Source: Bartonella vinsonii subsp. berkhoffii ATCC 51672 (GTDB taxonomy: Bacteria; Pseudomonadota; Alphaproteobacteria; Rhizobiales; Rhizobiaceae). From it: a stretch of 64,000 nt of DNA. This document shows, piece by piece, positions 10,814 through 21,900 of the stretch (position 1 is its first letter; every line of letters begins with the position of its first letter). Made by a program: the position numbers and the translations under genes. Below the pieces are notes generated by a model. The model saw nothing but the letters and a program-made list of their open reading frames with translations, did not search any database and was not told the DNA's origin. Location of the stretch: the NCBI RefSeq assembly GCF_902825225.1, contig NZ_CADEAK010000007.1, positions 45,690-109,689 on the forward strand. Reading direction: 5' to 3'.

Positions 10814-11137
10814 ATGGGTGTGAATATTTCAGATGTTGCGGCTAAGCGGATTGCTCAGATACTTTTGAGTGAACCTGATAAAATAGGGTTACGTATTTCC
10901 GTTGAAGGCGGTGGGTGTTCTGGTTTTTCTTATAAATATAGTTTGGTTTCTGAAATGAGTGAAGATGACCTCGTTTTAAAAAAAGATGGGGCAATTGTCC
11001 TTATTGATTCACTATCGCTTCCCTTCATGGTAGGAGCTGAAATTGATTTTGTTGATGATCTTATGGGACAGTCTTTTCAAATTCATAATCCTAATGCCGT
11101 TTCATCGTGTGGTTGCGGTGTGAGTTTTTCAATTTAG
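10814..11137 (+). CDS. erpA: A-type iron-sulfur cluster carrier/insertion protein
   Basis: Small HesB/IscA-family scaffold that delivers Fe-S clusters to apoproteins. The 107 residues hold the invariant three cysteines: one in GGGCSGFSYKYS (about residue 36) and two in the C-terminal SSCGCGVSF. The ATG follows AAGGATATATAAA. Placement beside dgt is common in Rhizobiales. ErpA is chosen over IscA because no isc/suf genes are adjacent; sequence alone cannot separate them firmly. Confidence 0.9.
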   Translation: MGVNISDVAAKRIAQILLSEPDKIGLRISVEGGGCSGFSYKYSLVSEMSEDDLVLKKDGAIVLIDSLSLPFMVGAEIDFVDDLMGQSFQIHNPNAVSSCGCGVSFSI

Positions 11138-11198
11138 AGTGACGGCTTTAGTGATATTGTTTCTTGAAAAAATGTTCACTTTGGTCAACAATGTGAAA

Positions 11199-12179
11199 AT
11201 GGGTATTCTTACAAAAATATTGCGCCGGTGGTTGTGGTTATGTGTGGCGCTTACTTTATTGATTTGGAATCATTGTGTCTTTTCTGAAGAAGGGAGAGAG
11301 CAGGATTATCACCAAAAAAATTTCACAAGTTTTCCTTCATACTCTCAAGATTTGGAAAAAGATTCTGAAAAAGAAAATTTGATTTCTAAACCCCAACTTA
11401 TTTTGCATGCTCGGTTAACAAACAGCAATGAAAATATTACGAAAGGGCTTATATGGCGGGTTTATATACCTATCCTAGGAATTGATAATAAATTACCATT
11501 GGCTGAAATTTATGAGGGAGGAAGCGCACGTTTTGATTTAGATCCAGGAAGTTATCTTGTACATGTCTCATTTGGTCATGTGAGTGCGATGCACCATATA
11601 ACTTTAGAAAGTGGGCAGAAACTTGTTAAAAAATTTAATCTTAATGCTGGTGGTGTTATTTTAAATGCTACACTGCTAAACGGTATGATCAATGAAAAGG
11701 AATTGCGTTTTACTATCTATGAAGATGAAAAAGAAAACGATGATACCGGTGTGATTTTATCCAATATTAAACCTCAGTCAATTGTGCGTTTGAAAGCTGG
11801 CAACTATCATGTTGCGTCTCATTATGGATCCATTAATGCTATTGTTCGTTCCGATATCCAAGTAGATGCAGGTAAAATTACTGAGGTAACTCTTGAACAT
11901 CAGGCAGCTCAGATTGTCTTAAAGTTGGTCCGGCAAGAAGGAGGAGAAGCACTAGCAGATACAAGTTGGTCTCTTACCAATGATTCTGGTGATATCATTT
12001 ATGAAACAGTTGGCGCCTATGCTTCACTTGTGTTAGCTGAGGGAGAGTATATTGCGATCGCTAAAAATAAAGATAAAATTTATCAAAAAATTTTTTCAGT
12101 TGTTTCTGGCCATGATGAAGATATAAGTGTGATTGCAGATACACAAAATATGCAACAAATTGATGAAGAAATGGATTGA
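11199..12179 (+). CDS. predicted exported protein, unknown function
   Basis: I recognise no specific family. From the ATG at 11199 the protein begins with a basic segment (KILRR), a hydrophobic core (WLWLCVALTLLIW) and a plausible signal-peptidase region near CVFSEE, so it is probably periplasmic. The rest looks like repeated small beta-sandwich modules (patterns such as RFDLDPGSYLVHVSFGH, VRLKAGNYHVASHYG and LVLAEGEYIAIAKN), resembling carboxypeptidase-regulatory-like folds. The frame stays open to a GTG at 11139, two bases after erpA, with another ATG at 11172, so the start is uncertain. It is followed closely by ccdA. Confidence 0.75.
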   Translation: MGILTKILRRWLWLCVALTLLIWNHCVFSEEGREQDYHQKNFTSFPSYSQDLEKDSEKENLISKPQLILHARLTNSNENITKGLIWRVYIPILGIDNKLPLAEIYEGGSARFDLDPGSYLVHVSFGHVSAMHHITLESGQKLVKKFNLNAGGVILNATLLNGMINEKELRFTIYEDEKENDDTGVILSNIKPQSIVRLKAGNYHVASHYGSINAIVRSDIQVDAGKITEVTLEHQAAQIVLKLVRQEGGEALADTSWSLTNDSGDIIYETVGAYASLVLAEGEYIAIAKNKDKIYQKIFSVVSGHDEDISVIADTQNMQQIDEEMD

Positions 12180-12225
12180 TGCTTATGAAGCGGCATAAAT
12201 CATCATTAAAAGTGGATAGAGTGTT

Positions 12226-13014
12226 TTGGTTGTAGAAATTTCAACAGTTAGTGTGTTTTTTGCTGGTGCTTTATCTTTTTTATCACCGTGTGTTTTGCCT
12301 TTAGTCCCTCCTTATTTGTGTTATATGGCAGGTATTGGTATTGATGATTTGCGTTCCCAAAAGCATGAGGGAAAAGTATTTATACGGCGAGGGCTGTTAT
12401 CTTCTATTCTTGCTTTTGTGTTGGGTTTTACAACCGTTTTTGTTGCTTTAGGTGCGAGTGCAAGTACAGTTGGCAAGTTCATCGGTTATTATCGTGATTG
12501 GTTTGCAATTGCTGCTGGAATTACCATTATTATTTTTGGTTTAAATTTTCTGGGTCTTTTCAAAATTGCTTTTTTATTTCGTGAAGCGCGGTTTCAAACT
12601 CATAAAGTGCCTACTGGTCCTTTAGGAGCCTATGTTATTGGTTTAACTTTTGCATTTGGTTGGACACCTTGTATTGGTCCAATTTTAGGACCTGTTATAA
12701 CGCTTGCGGGAACAAAAGAAACTGTAGGTGAGGGAGCACTCCTTTTAGGGATTTATGCGCTGGGTCTTGGTGTGCCTTTTGTGTTAGCAGCTTTATTTTC
12801 AAGTAATTTTATGAGATTTTTAGGTGCTTTTCGTATTCATTTAGGAAAAGTTGAAAAAATGATTGGTATTTTTTTGATCATTACAGGTATTTTATTTTTA
12901 ACAGGCTCTATGCAGAATCTTTCCTTTTGGCTTTTGGAAAAATATCCTTTGTTGAGTGATATTGAAGCGATTCGTTGGCATGATATTGTCAGTTTTTTTG
13001 GATTTTCTCGTTAG
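12226..13014 (+). CDS. ccdA: cytochrome c biogenesis membrane protein CcdA
   Basis: Inner-membrane thiol-disulfide transporter that carries electrons from cytoplasmic thioredoxin to periplasmic acceptors for cytochrome c maturation. The 262-residue protein is almost all membrane-spanning (about six helices). It keeps the two active cysteine positions: [18 protein letters not shown] near residue 21 and [12 protein letters not shown] near residue 145. The start is TTG: no ATG or GTG is in frame after the TAG at 12217, and a GGA lies about 10 bases upstream. It is 14 bp from glmU, so the two are likely co-transcribed. Confidence 0.92.
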   Translation: MVVEISTVSVFFAGALSFLSPCVLPLVPPYLCYMAGIGIDDLRSQKHEGKVFIRRGLLSSILAFVLGFTTVFVALGASASTVGKFIGYYRDWFAIAAGITIIIFGLNFLGLFKIAFLFREARFQTHKVPTGPLGAYVIGLTFAFGWTPCIGPILGPVITLAGTKETVGEGALLLGIYALGLGVPFVLAALFSSNFMRFLGAFRIHLGKVEKMIGIFLIITGILFLTGSMQNLSFWLLEKYPLLSDIEAIRWHDIVSFFGFSR

Positions 13015-13028
13015 TTTTATGTGTTTTT

Positions 13029-14378
13029 ATGGTTAGAAATTGTCTTTCTATTGTTCTTGCAGCAGGTGAGGGGACGCGTATGAAGTCGTCTCTTCCTAAA
13101 GTATTGCATAAAATTGCTGGATTACCTCTTATATGCCATGTTCTCAAACAAATAGAATTGGCAGGCATTTCACGATTAGCAGTTGTTGTAGGGCTTGGTG
13201 CTGAAGATGTCACTGAAATTGTTCAATCATTTGTAAAAAATGCAATGATTTTTGAACAAAAAGAACGTTTAGGAACGGCTCATGCGGCTCTTTGCGCTCG
13301 TCCAGTTTTGCAAAAAGGGGCGGATGATGTTCTTATTGTTTTTGGTGACACGCCTTTGGTTGAGCAAGATTCATTGCTAAAAATTCGTGCGCAGCTTGCT
13401 GAGGGAGCTGATGTTGTTGTTGCTGGTTTTTATGCTTCAGATCCAACAGGTTATGGGCGTCTTCTTGAGAAAAATAGTAAAGTTATCGCGATTGTAGAAG
13501 AAAAAGATGCAAGTGATGAAGAGAGAAAAATTTCTTTTTGTAATGGTGGAATAATGGCCATTAATGGCAAGCATGCACTTTCTCTTTTAGAGAAGGTTGA
13601 TAATCATAATTTGAAGCAAGAATATTATTTAACGGATATTGTTTCTATTGCGGCACGTGAAGGATTAGATGTTCGAGTTGTTGAAGTACCTTTTGACAAT
13701 TTTATAGGAATTAATAACTGTTTGGAGCTTTCTGATGCTGATGCTGTGTGGCAAAAGCGCAAAGCACACGCTCTCATGTTGTCTGGTGTTACGATCCTTA
13801 AACCAGAAACTGTTTATTTTTCTTATGATACAGAAATTGAACCAGATGTCGTCATCGAGCCAAATGTTTATTTTGGGCTAGGAGTAAAAGTACATTCTGG
13901 TTCTGTTATTCATGCATTTAGTTATTTAACAGGAGCGGTGGTTGGTGCGAATGCAAGGATTGGTCCTTACGCACGTTTGCGTCCTGGAACAGAGTTAGCA
14001 CGATCTGTGAAGGTTGGAAACTTTTGTGAAATTAAACAAGCAAAAGTAGGAGAGGCTACTAAAATTAATCATTTAAGTTATATCGGTAATGCAGAAATTG
14101 GTGCAGCGAGCAATATTGGAGCTGGTACGATTACGTGCAATTATGATGGATTTCATAAATATAAAACTGAGATTGGTGATAATGCTTTTATTGGTTCTAA
14201 TTCAGCACTTATTGCTCCCTTAATTATTGGAAAAAGTTCTTATATTGCTTCAGGAAGCGTTATCACTGAAAATGTACCTATAAACAGTATAGCTTTTGGG
14301 CGTGCACGACAGGTTATAAAAGAGGATTGTGCAGCAAGATTGCGTGCACGTTTGTCAGCAAAAAAACAGAAAAAGTGA
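13029..14378 (+). CDS. glmU: bifunctional GlmU uridyltransferase/acetyltransferase
   Basis: Makes UDP-N-acetylglucosamine from glucosamine-1-phosphate in two steps: C-terminal acetylation, then N-terminal uridylylation. The 449-residue protein starts with the nucleotidyltransferase signature [20 protein letters not shown] (residues 10-29). It then has the GDTPLV segment and a left-handed beta-helix of hexapeptide repeats from about residue 260 ([29 protein letters not shown]). Complete. With glmS just downstream the pair supplies UDP-GlcNAc for peptidoglycan and lipid A. Confidence 0.97.
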   Translation: MVRNCLSIVLAAGEGTRMKSSLPKVLHKIAGLPLICHVLKQIELAGISRLAVVVGLGAEDVTEIVQSFVKNAMIFEQKERLGTAHAALCARPVLQKGADDVLIVFGDTPLVEQDSLLKIRAQLAEGADVVVAGFYASDPTGYGRLLEKNSKVIAIVEEKDASDEERKISFCNGGIMAINGKHALSLLEKVDNHNLKQEYYLTDIVSIAAREGLDVRVVEVPFDNFIGINNCLELSDADAVWQKRKAHALMLSGVTILKPETVYFSYDTEIEPDVVIEPNVYFGLGVKVHSGSVIHAFSYLTGAVVGANARIGPYARLRPGTELARSVKVGNFCEIKQAKVGEATKINHLSYIGNAEIGAASNIGAGTITCNYDGFHKYKTEIGDNAFIGSNSALIAPLIIGKSSYIASGSVITENVPINSIAFGRARQVIKEDCAARLRARLSAKKQKK

Positions 14379-14549
14379 TCAGATTCAGTTTATTTTTTTA
14401 CTTTATGATAATCTCACAATTGGGAGACTTATTTTTAAGTATTGTTATGTTACATATTTGAGTTATGTGGTGATTTAAGGCTTTAAATAAAGGCTTATTG
14501 GATTGTTTTATGGAATACTCTAAATTTAGGATGTGAGTTGGAGCTTTTA

Positions 14550-16373
14550 ATGTGCGGTATTATCGGAATTCTCGGCAATAAGTGTGTTACATCCTCTTTG
14601 GTTGATGGTTTGAGGCGTCTTGAATATAGAGGCTATGATTCATCTGGTATAGCGACAGTGCATAATGGACGCCTTTACCGTATGCGTGCTGAAGGAAAAC
14701 TCTTTCACTTAGAAGAAAAGTTAAAAAAGACACCTCTAGAAGGAAATTTAGGAATTGGTCATACACGCTGGGCTACACATGGAGTTGCTGTGGAACGGAA
14801 TGCGCATCCTCATGTAACGGAACGACTTGCGATTGTTCATAACGGTATTATTGAAAATTTTGTAGAATTGCAAAAGGAACTCATTGAAGATGGTTATATC
14901 TTTGAAACAGAGACGGATACAGAGGTTATTGCCCATTTAATTACCCGTGCACTAAAAAATGGTCTTTCTCCGCAAGAAGCAATGCGCACAAGTTGGAAAA
15001 GGTTGAAAGGCGCCTTTGCTATTGCTGTTATTTTTCAAGGTGAAGATAACCTTATGATTGCTGTTCGTTCTGGTCCACCTTTGGTGATTGGTTATGGAAA
15101 AGATGAATTTTTTGTAGGATCGGATGCCATCGCTTTAGCTTCATTTACAGATCGTATTAGTTATATGGAAGATGGTGATTTGGCTGTTCTGACACGGGAA
15201 GCTGTAACAATTTACGATGCCAATAACAAATTGGCAAAACGTCCTATTACAACATTATTTGAAGGAGCTTTATTGGTTTCTAAAGGGAATCATCGTCATT
15301 TCATGCACAAGGAAATGTTTGAACAACCTGAAGTGATTTCTCATAATTTAGCGCATTATCTTGATCTTGGAAATCATACGGTTCGCTCATTTGAGAATTT
15401 GATTGATTGGAAAAATATTAATCGAATATTTTTTGCAAGCTGTGGAACAGCTTATTATTCAACTTTAGTTGCACGTTATTGGTTTGAGAGTTTTGCTGCT
15501 TTAAGTGTTGATAATGATGTGGCTTCTGAATTTCGTTATCGTGAACCTCCTATCACAGCTGATGTCTTGCCGATATTTGTTTCTCAATCTGGTGAAACAG
15601 CTGATACATTGGCATCTTTGCGTTATTGTCGTGAGAATGGTATGAAAACAGCAACAATTGTCAATGTTGAGCAATCGACAATGGCAAGAGAAGCTGATTT
15701 TATTCTCCCAACATTAGCAGGTCCAGAAATTGGTGTTGCCTCAACAAAAGCTTTTACTTGTCAGTTGGCAACGCTTGCTGCAATGGCGCTTAGTGCTGCT
15801 AAGCAACGTGGGTTTATTGCAGAGAAAGCAGAACATCAATTTGTTCAACAATTGGCAGAAGTGCCGCGGATTTTAAACGAGGTTCTAAAGTTAGATGATA
15901 AGATTGAACAGATTTGTCGTCATCTCGTAAGTGTAAAAAGTGTTCTTTATCTCGGACGGGGGACTTCTTACCCCATTGCTTTGGAGGGAGCACTTAAATT
16001 GAAAGAGCTTTCTTATATTCACGCTGAAGGTTATGCTGCAGGAGAGTTAAAACATGGGCCGATTGCACTGGTGGATGAGACAATTCCAGTGATTGTTGTA
16101 GCACCTTATGATCGGTGGTTTGAAAAAACTTTTTTTAATATGCAAGAAGTGGCAGCACGCAATGGTCGTATTATTTTAATCACTAATAAAAAAGGGGCAG
16201 AAGCAGTTCATTTTGATACCTTATCAACTGTTATTTTGCCCGATATTCCAGAATTTATTGCGCCCATTATTTATGCTTTACCCATTCAATTAATTGCCTA
16301 TCATACAGCTGTTTTATTGGGAACAGACGTTGATCAGCCCCGTAACTTGGCAAAATCAGTCACTGTTGAGTAA
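14550..16373 (+). CDS. glmS: glutamine-fructose-6-phosphate aminotransferase
   Basis: Forms glucosamine-6-phosphate from fructose-6-phosphate and glutamine. The start is set at the ATG at 14550 so that the protein begins MCGIIGI, putting the catalytic Cys at position 2; GGAG lies 6 bases upstream. A four-codon longer frame from a TTG would bury this cysteine. The N-terminal glutaminase domain shows RRLEYRGYDSSGIA and GIGHTRWATHG. Two SIS domains follow (SCGTAYYSTLVARYWFE, SQSGETADTLASLRY), and the C-terminus ends in DQPRNLAKSVTVE. Full length at 607 residues. No glmS ribozyme-like leader is seen. Confidence 0.97.
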   Translation: MCGIIGILGNKCVTSSLVDGLRRLEYRGYDSSGIATVHNGRLYRMRAEGKLFHLEEKLKKTPLEGNLGIGHTRWATHGVAVERNAHPHVTERLAIVHNGIIENFVELQKELIEDGYIFETETDTEVIAHLITRALKNGLSPQEAMRTSWKRLKGAFAIAVIFQGEDNLMIAVRSGPPLVIGYGKDEFFVGSDAIALASFTDRISYMEDGDLAVLTREAVTIYDANNKLAKRPITTLFEGALLVSKGNHRHFMHKEMFEQPEVISHNLAHYLDLGNHTVRSFENLIDWKNINRIFFASCGTAYYSTLVARYWFESFAALSVDNDVASEFRYREPPITADVLPIFVSQSGETADTLASLRYCRENGMKTATIVNVEQSTMAREADFILPTLAGPEIGVASTKAFTCQLATLAAMALSAAKQRGFIAEKAEHQFVQQLAEVPRILNEVLKLDDKIEQICRHLVSVKSVLYLGRGTSYPIALEGALKLKELSYIHAEGYAAGELKHGPIALVDETIPVIVVAPYDRWFEKTFFNMQEVAARNGRIILITNKKGAEAVHFDTLSTVILPDIPEFIAPIIYALPIQLIAYHTAVLLGTDVDQPRNLAKSVTVE

Positions 16374-16420
16374 AATTTTTTGAGGGTTTTATTGAAAAAT
16401 AATAAGAGATAAAAATTTAT

Positions 16421-16464
16421 AAAAGCATTTTCACAATAGTATCTTGTGAAGCTTTTCATTTTTA
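16421..16464. terminator. hairpin terminator between convergent glmS and recG
   Basis: AAAAGC (16421-16426) pairs with GCTTTT (16451-16456) and TTCACAA (16430-16436) with TTGTGAA (16444-16450), leaving a 3-nt bulge and 7-nt loop. A T-rich run follows on the plus strand, and the A-run gives T's on the minus strand. Position suits bidirectional termination. Confidence 0.7.
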
Positions 16465-16483
16465 TTTAATTGCTTTTTTCTTG

Positions 16484-18592
16484 TTATCCTGCGCGTAATA
16501 GACGTGTAGCATCATCACGTCCGAAAAGATAAAGGAGCAAACGGAGCGTTTTTCCTCGTTCTGAAGAGAGGGTAGGATCACGTTGTAAAAATAAACGTGC
16601 ATCTTTTCTTGCCATTGATAAAAGATCACTATGTACTGCAAGGTTTGCTATGCGGAACTCAGGCATACCAGATTGACGTGTTCCTAAAAGCTCCCCTTCT
16701 CCTCGTAAACGCCAGTCTTCTTCTGCAATTTTAAAGCCATCTTCTGTATTGCGTATGATATTAAGACGTTCTGCAGCATTTTTTGTGAGTGGATCTTTAT
16801 AGAGTAAAATACAGGAAGACTTTTTTTCTCCCCGTCCAACACGTCCACGCAATTGGTGCAATTGTGAAAGACCAAAATGCTCCGCATGTTCTATGATAAT
16901 GATGGAAACATCAGGAATATCTACTCCGACTTCAATAACCGTGGTTGCAACTAAAATACAGATATCTCCACATTTAAAAGATGCCATTGCGGACTCTTTT
17001 TCAACTGTAGACATTTTTCCATGTATCATACCAACACGTGCTCCAAATCGTTCATGGAGAATAGCAAAACGACTCTCAATGGAAGTGAGATCAAGAGTTG
17101 ATGATTCTTCTACTAAAGGACAAATCCAATAGAGTTTTTCACCTTTTTCTAAGGCAACAGCAATGCGTTTTATGAGTTCATCAATACGTTTTAAAGAAAG
17201 TGTTGCTGTTGTAATTGGTTGTCGTCCTATTGGTTTTTCGGTAATTTTAGAAACATCCATATCACCAAAAGCGGTCAAGACGAGTGTGCGTGGAATAGGG
17301 GTAGCGGTCATTACCAGCATATCAGGTTTATGGCCTTTTGCTGTAAGGGCAAGACGTTGATGCACACCAAAACGATGCTGTTCATCGATAATGGCTAAAG
17401 TAAGATTATGATAGGTGACGGTATTTTGTATAAGAGCATGGGTTCCGATAATAAGAGAAGCTTGGCCTGATAAAATATTATTTAAAATATTTGTGCGTGA
17501 TTTTCCTTTTTCTCGTCCTGTTAAAAGAACTGTTTGTAGCCCGATCCTTTCAGCAAGAGGCGCAATTGTAGCAAAGTGTTGCCTAGCAAGAACTTCTGTA
17601 GGAGCCATTAAAGCGGATTGTCCTAAATTTTCAGCAACTTGTGCCATTGCCATCAGTGCAACAACAGTTTTTCCTGCTCCTACATCACCTTGGAGAAGTC
17701 TTAGCATTGGTTCTGGTGAAGCAAGATCATTTGCAATATCTTGTATTGCTTTTGTTTGTCCAGTTGTCAGTTGAAAGGGGAGGGCTTTCAGCAATTTTTG
17801 AATGTAAGTTCCTGTTGATGGTTGAGAAGCGCCAGAAAGAGATTTGGTTTTTAAACGCATTAGGCCAAGAGCTAATTGAGAAGCGAGTAATTCATCATAG
17901 GCAAGACGTTTGCGTGCAGTACTTTCTAAGGTTAAATCATCAGGGTCTACGGGTGCATGGATGCGGCGTAAAGAAACAGAAAAAGAAGAAAAGTTTTGTT
18001 GCTTTTTGACGCTTTCTTCTATCCATTCTGGTAAGAGAGGGATGTAATCTAAAGCGTTTTGTATTGCACGTCTTAGTGTTTTTCCTGATAGTCCGGCGGT
18101 AGAGGGGTAAATGGGTTCAATGAAGGGAATTTGATTTGGTTGTTCGCTTGGTACGATATGATCGGGATGTACCATTGAAAGTTGACCATTAAACAGTTCA
18201 ACTTTTCCTGATACAATAACTTTTTTTCCTTCAGGTAGTTGTTTTTTGAGCCAAGAATTTTGGGCACGAAAAAAAACTAAGTTTATTTTTCCTGTTGGAT
18301 CATGCGCAATAACTCGATAGGGCAAGCGGTTATGGCCAACGGGTGGTGGTTGATGCTGATCAATAACAATTTCCAGAGTAGTGGTGCTCCCTTCTTGTGT
18401 GCAGGCAATGCTGGGACGCATTCTACGGTCTATAACGGAATGGGGCATTAATTGTAGCAGATCAATAAGGGTAGGGTCACGTTGTATTGGATTAATGTTT
18501 AAGACTTTGGCTAGTAAGCCATAGACCTTCGGTGTAACCCCAGAAAGAGTGCGGATAGAATTAAAAAGAGGTGTAATAAGGCTTGGAGGCAT
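16484..18592 (-). CDS. recG: ATP-dependent DNA helicase RecG
   Basis: Branch-migrating helicase that remodels stalled forks and Holliday junctions. The 702 residues show an N-terminal OB/wedge domain (about 50-200), then helicase motifs: LLQGDVGAGKTVVALMAM (Walker A), the RecG-type IIDEQHRFGVHQRL box, MTATPIPRTLVLTAFGD, and the C-terminal QLHQLRGRVGRG motif. Complete. Monocistronic, with glmS converging on its 3' end and dnaE diverging from its 5' side. Confidence 0.97.
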   Translation of the reverse strand: MPPSLITPLFNSIRTLSGVTPKVYGLLAKVLNINPIQRDPTLIDLLQLMPHSVIDRRMRPSIACTQEGSTTTLEIVIDQHQPPPVGHNRLPYRVIAHDPTGKINLVFFRAQNSWLKKQLPEGKKVIVSGKVELFNGQLSMVHPDHIVPSEQPNQIPFIEPIYPSTAGLSGKTLRRAIQNALDYIPLLPEWIEESVKKQQNFSSFSVSLRRIHAPVDPDDLTLESTARKRLAYDELLASQLALGLMRLKTKSLSGASQPSTGTYIQKLLKALPFQLTTGQTKAIQDIANDLASPEPMLRLLQGDVGAGKTVVALMAMAQVAENLGQSALMAPTEVLARQHFATIAPLAERIGLQTVLLTGREKGKSRTNILNNILSGQASLIIGTHALIQNTVTYHNLTLAIIDEQHRFGVHQRLALTAKGHKPDMLVMTATPIPRTLVLTAFGDMDVSKITEKPIGRQPITTATLSLKRIDELIKRIAVALEKGEKLYWICPLVEESSTLDLTSIESRFAILHERFGARVGMIHGKMSTVEKESAMASFKCGDICILVATTVIEVGVDIPDVSIIIIEHAEHFGLSQLHQLRGRVGRGEKKSSCILLYKDPLTKNAAERLNIIRNTEDGFKIAEEDWRLRGEGELLGTRQSGMPEFRIANLAVHSDLLSMARKDARLFLQRDPTLSSERGKTLRLLLYLFGRDDATRLLRAG

Positions 18593-18985
18593 AAGGAAAT
18601 TTAGCCTGCTCTTTTCATTTTTTCTAGTGTTTTAAAAGGCTTTTTGGGGATAAGTTATATACGTGAAATTTTCTTTCTTTATACTTTGCATTTTAAGAAA
18701 AAAATTCAATATTTAAAGGTACATAATAAAAAGAGTACAAAAATAGAGTGTCAATAATATTCTATCATTTTCTCCTTTTTGTTTTTGTGTGTTTATTTGC
18801 TGTGAATAGAGATATTTTCTTCATGGAAGTCTTCTGTAAATATCAATAAAACTGGAATGTCTTGGCTTCATATGCAGAGTAATGTTTTTATAGATTTAAG
18901 AGCATAATCATTTAGAGTATTTTGTTATGATTAAGACAAATAAGGATTGCAATTTGGTATTTATTTTGCAGTGGGAAATTTGAGA
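18593..18985. other. divergent promoter region between recG and dnaE
   Basis: About 350-390 bp of AT-rich sequence with no ORF of substance. It should hold promoters for recG (minus) and dnaE (plus). I see no distinctive hairpin or repeat. Confidence 0.4.
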
Positions 18986-21900
18986 GTGGCAGAAGATAAA
19001 AATACAATACGAGAGATAAAAAAATCTCTTCCTCGCTTTATTCATTTGAGAGTGCACTCTGCTTATTCGCTGCTTGAAGGGGCTTTAAAAATTCCGCAAA
19101 TTATTCAACATGCGATTTCGGATCAAACGCCAGCAGTTGCTATCACTGATACGAATAATTTATTTGGTGCGTTGGAGTTTTCACAATATTGTTTTTCGCA
19201 TGGGATACAGCCTATTATTGGCTGTCAGCTTACCGTTGATTTTGGTGATGAAAATGATAATTCGCGTTTTGCTAAATGGCACCATCCTTCTGATTTGTGT
19301 TCTCTTGTTTTGTTAGCGGCTAGTGAGATCGGTTATGCTCATTTGGTTCGTCTTGTTAGTCGTGCCTATCTTGATAAGTGTGATACTGAACCTCCTCATA
19401 TTAAAGCTGATTGGTTATCGTCACACAGTGAAGGAATCATCGCTTTAACAGGTGGTAAGGGAGGTCCACTTAATTTTTCTTTGGCAGAAGGAAGAAAAGA
19501 ACGTGCTGTTGAACGTTTAATTTCTTTAAAAAATCTTTTTGGTGATCGTCTTTATGTGGAATTACAGCGGCATGGCTCTTTTGATCGACAAGTAGAAGCT
19601 GCACTTATTGAGTTGGCTTACGCACATGAAATTCCTCTTGTTGCAACCAATGACGCTTTTTTTCTGAAGAGAGAAGGCTATGAAGCACATGATGCACTGA
19701 TGGCGGTTGCAGAAGGACAAATTGTCTCTAATCCAGATCGTAAACGTGTAACACCGGATCATTATTTGAAGTCACAAGATGAAATGGTTGCACTGTTTTC
19801 TGATCTTCCAGAAGCTCTGGAGAACAGCGTTGAAATTGCCTTGCGTTGTCATACGGCCACACCCATTCGAAAACCAATTTTGCCTCGTTTTATAGAGCAG
19901 TCTGTTGATTCAAACTTTGCTTTAGAAGTAGAAGATCGTGAATTATTAAATCAAGCCAAGGCGGGTTTAAAAATGCGCCTTGAGACAATTGGATTGGCCG
20001 AAGGATATACTGTTGCAGATTATGAGCAGCGGCTTGACTATGAAGTTTCCGTTATTACGCGTATGCAATTTTCTGGCTACTTTCTTATCGTTTCAGATTT
20101 CATAAAATGGGCGAAGGCGCATGATATCCCTGTTGGACCGGGACGTGGTTCTGGTGCTGGTTCACTTGTTGCTTATGCTTTGACTATTACCGATGTTGAT
20201 CCATTGCGTTTTTCTCTTCTCTTTGAACGTTTTCTGAATCCAGATCGTGTTTCTATGCCAGATTTTGATATCGATTTTTGTCAAGAGCGGCGCGAAGAAG
20301 TTATTCAATATGTTCAAAAAAAATATGGACGTGATCAAGTTGCACAAATTATTACATTTGGTAAGTTACAAGCACGTGCGGTGCTGCGTGATGTTGGGCG
20401 TGTTTTAGAAGTTCCTTATCGTCAAGTGGATTATCTTACAAAATTAGTTCCTGCTACACCTGGGAGCCAAGTTGAATTGGCTGATGCTATCAAGGATGAG
20501 CCTAAATTTGAGGAAGAAAAGAAAAAAGATCCGGTTGTGGGACGCGTGTTAGATATAGCACTTCAGCTGGAGGGGCTTTATCGTCATGCATCAACTCATG
20601 CAGCAGGGATTGTCATTGGTGATCGGCCACTTTCAGAACTTGTTCCTATGTATCGTGATCCTCGTTCCGATATGCCTGTTACACAATTTAACATGAAATA
20701 TGTTGAACAGGCTGGGCTGGTAAAATTTGATTTTCTTGGATTAAAAACGCTTACTGTTTTGAAAATGGCGGTAGATTTTGTCGCACGAAAGGGTATTCAA
20801 ATAGATTTGTCGAATATCTCTCTGAATGATGAAGCAACCTATGCTATGATGGCACGTGGTGAAACGGTTGGCGTGTTTCAAGTGGAAAGTTCCGGTATGC
20901 GTAAGGCATTAATTGGGATGAAGCCAGATCGTATTGAAGATATTATTGCTCTTGTGGCGCTTTATCGTCCTGGTCCAATGGAGAATATTCCAACCTATAA
21001 CGCGCGCAAACATGGGGAAGAAGAAATTGCTTCTATTCATCCGAAGATAGATCATCTGATTCAAGAGACACAAGGTGTTATTGTGTATCAAGAACAGGTC
21101 ATGCAAATTGCTCAAGTGCTTGCTGGTTATTCGCTTGGGGAGGCGGATTTATTACGTAGGGCTATGGGCAAAAAAATTCATAAAGAAATGCAACAACAAC
21201 GTACGCGCTTTGTAGAGGGAGCTGTTGCTGGTGGTGTTGATAAGGATCAAGCTGATATTATTTTTGATCTTTTAGCAAAATTTGCAGATTATGGTTTTAA
21301 TAAATCGCATGCCGCTGCTTATGCGATTGTTTCTTACCAAACAGCTTATATGAAAGCACATCATCCAGTTGAGTTTTTAGCTGCTTCAATGACGTATGAT
21401 ATGACAAATACGGATAAATTAAATGATTTTCGGCGTGAAGCATTACGATTGGGTATTAAAGTGATTGCACCTTGTTTGCAAACATCACATCGGTTTTTTG
21501 AAGTTGGTGATAACTGTATTTATTATTCTCTTGCTGCCATTAAAGGTGTGGGAGAAGCGGTCGTCGATCATATTGTAGCTTGCCGTGGAAATAAACCTTT
21601 TAAGGATATAGAAGATTTTTGTGAGCGTATTGATCCCCGTATTGTTAATAAGCGTGCAATGGAAAGTTTGATTTGTGCTGGCGCCTTTGATTGCTTTCAT
21701 ATTGCACGTGAGATTTTATTGGAAAGTCTTGGAACTCTTCATGCACGTGCACTTCGTATTCTTGATAATCATTCTAGTGGACAGATTGATATATTTGGGA
21801 TGACGGATGGGTTAAAAGAGCCTTTGATTTTATCGCAAACAGCTCCTTGGTTACCAGATGAAAAACTTTATCGAGAGTTTCAAGTAATAGGTTTTTACTT

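Noticed and set aside
14379..14549. glmS ribozyme or riboswitch leader
   Set aside because: The leader is short and AT-rich with no conserved ribozyme-like pairing; such ribozymes are known mainly from Firmicutes.
17415..17774. 119- and 122-codon plus-strand frames inside recG
   Set aside because: They lie wholly antisense to a clearly conserved helicase gene.
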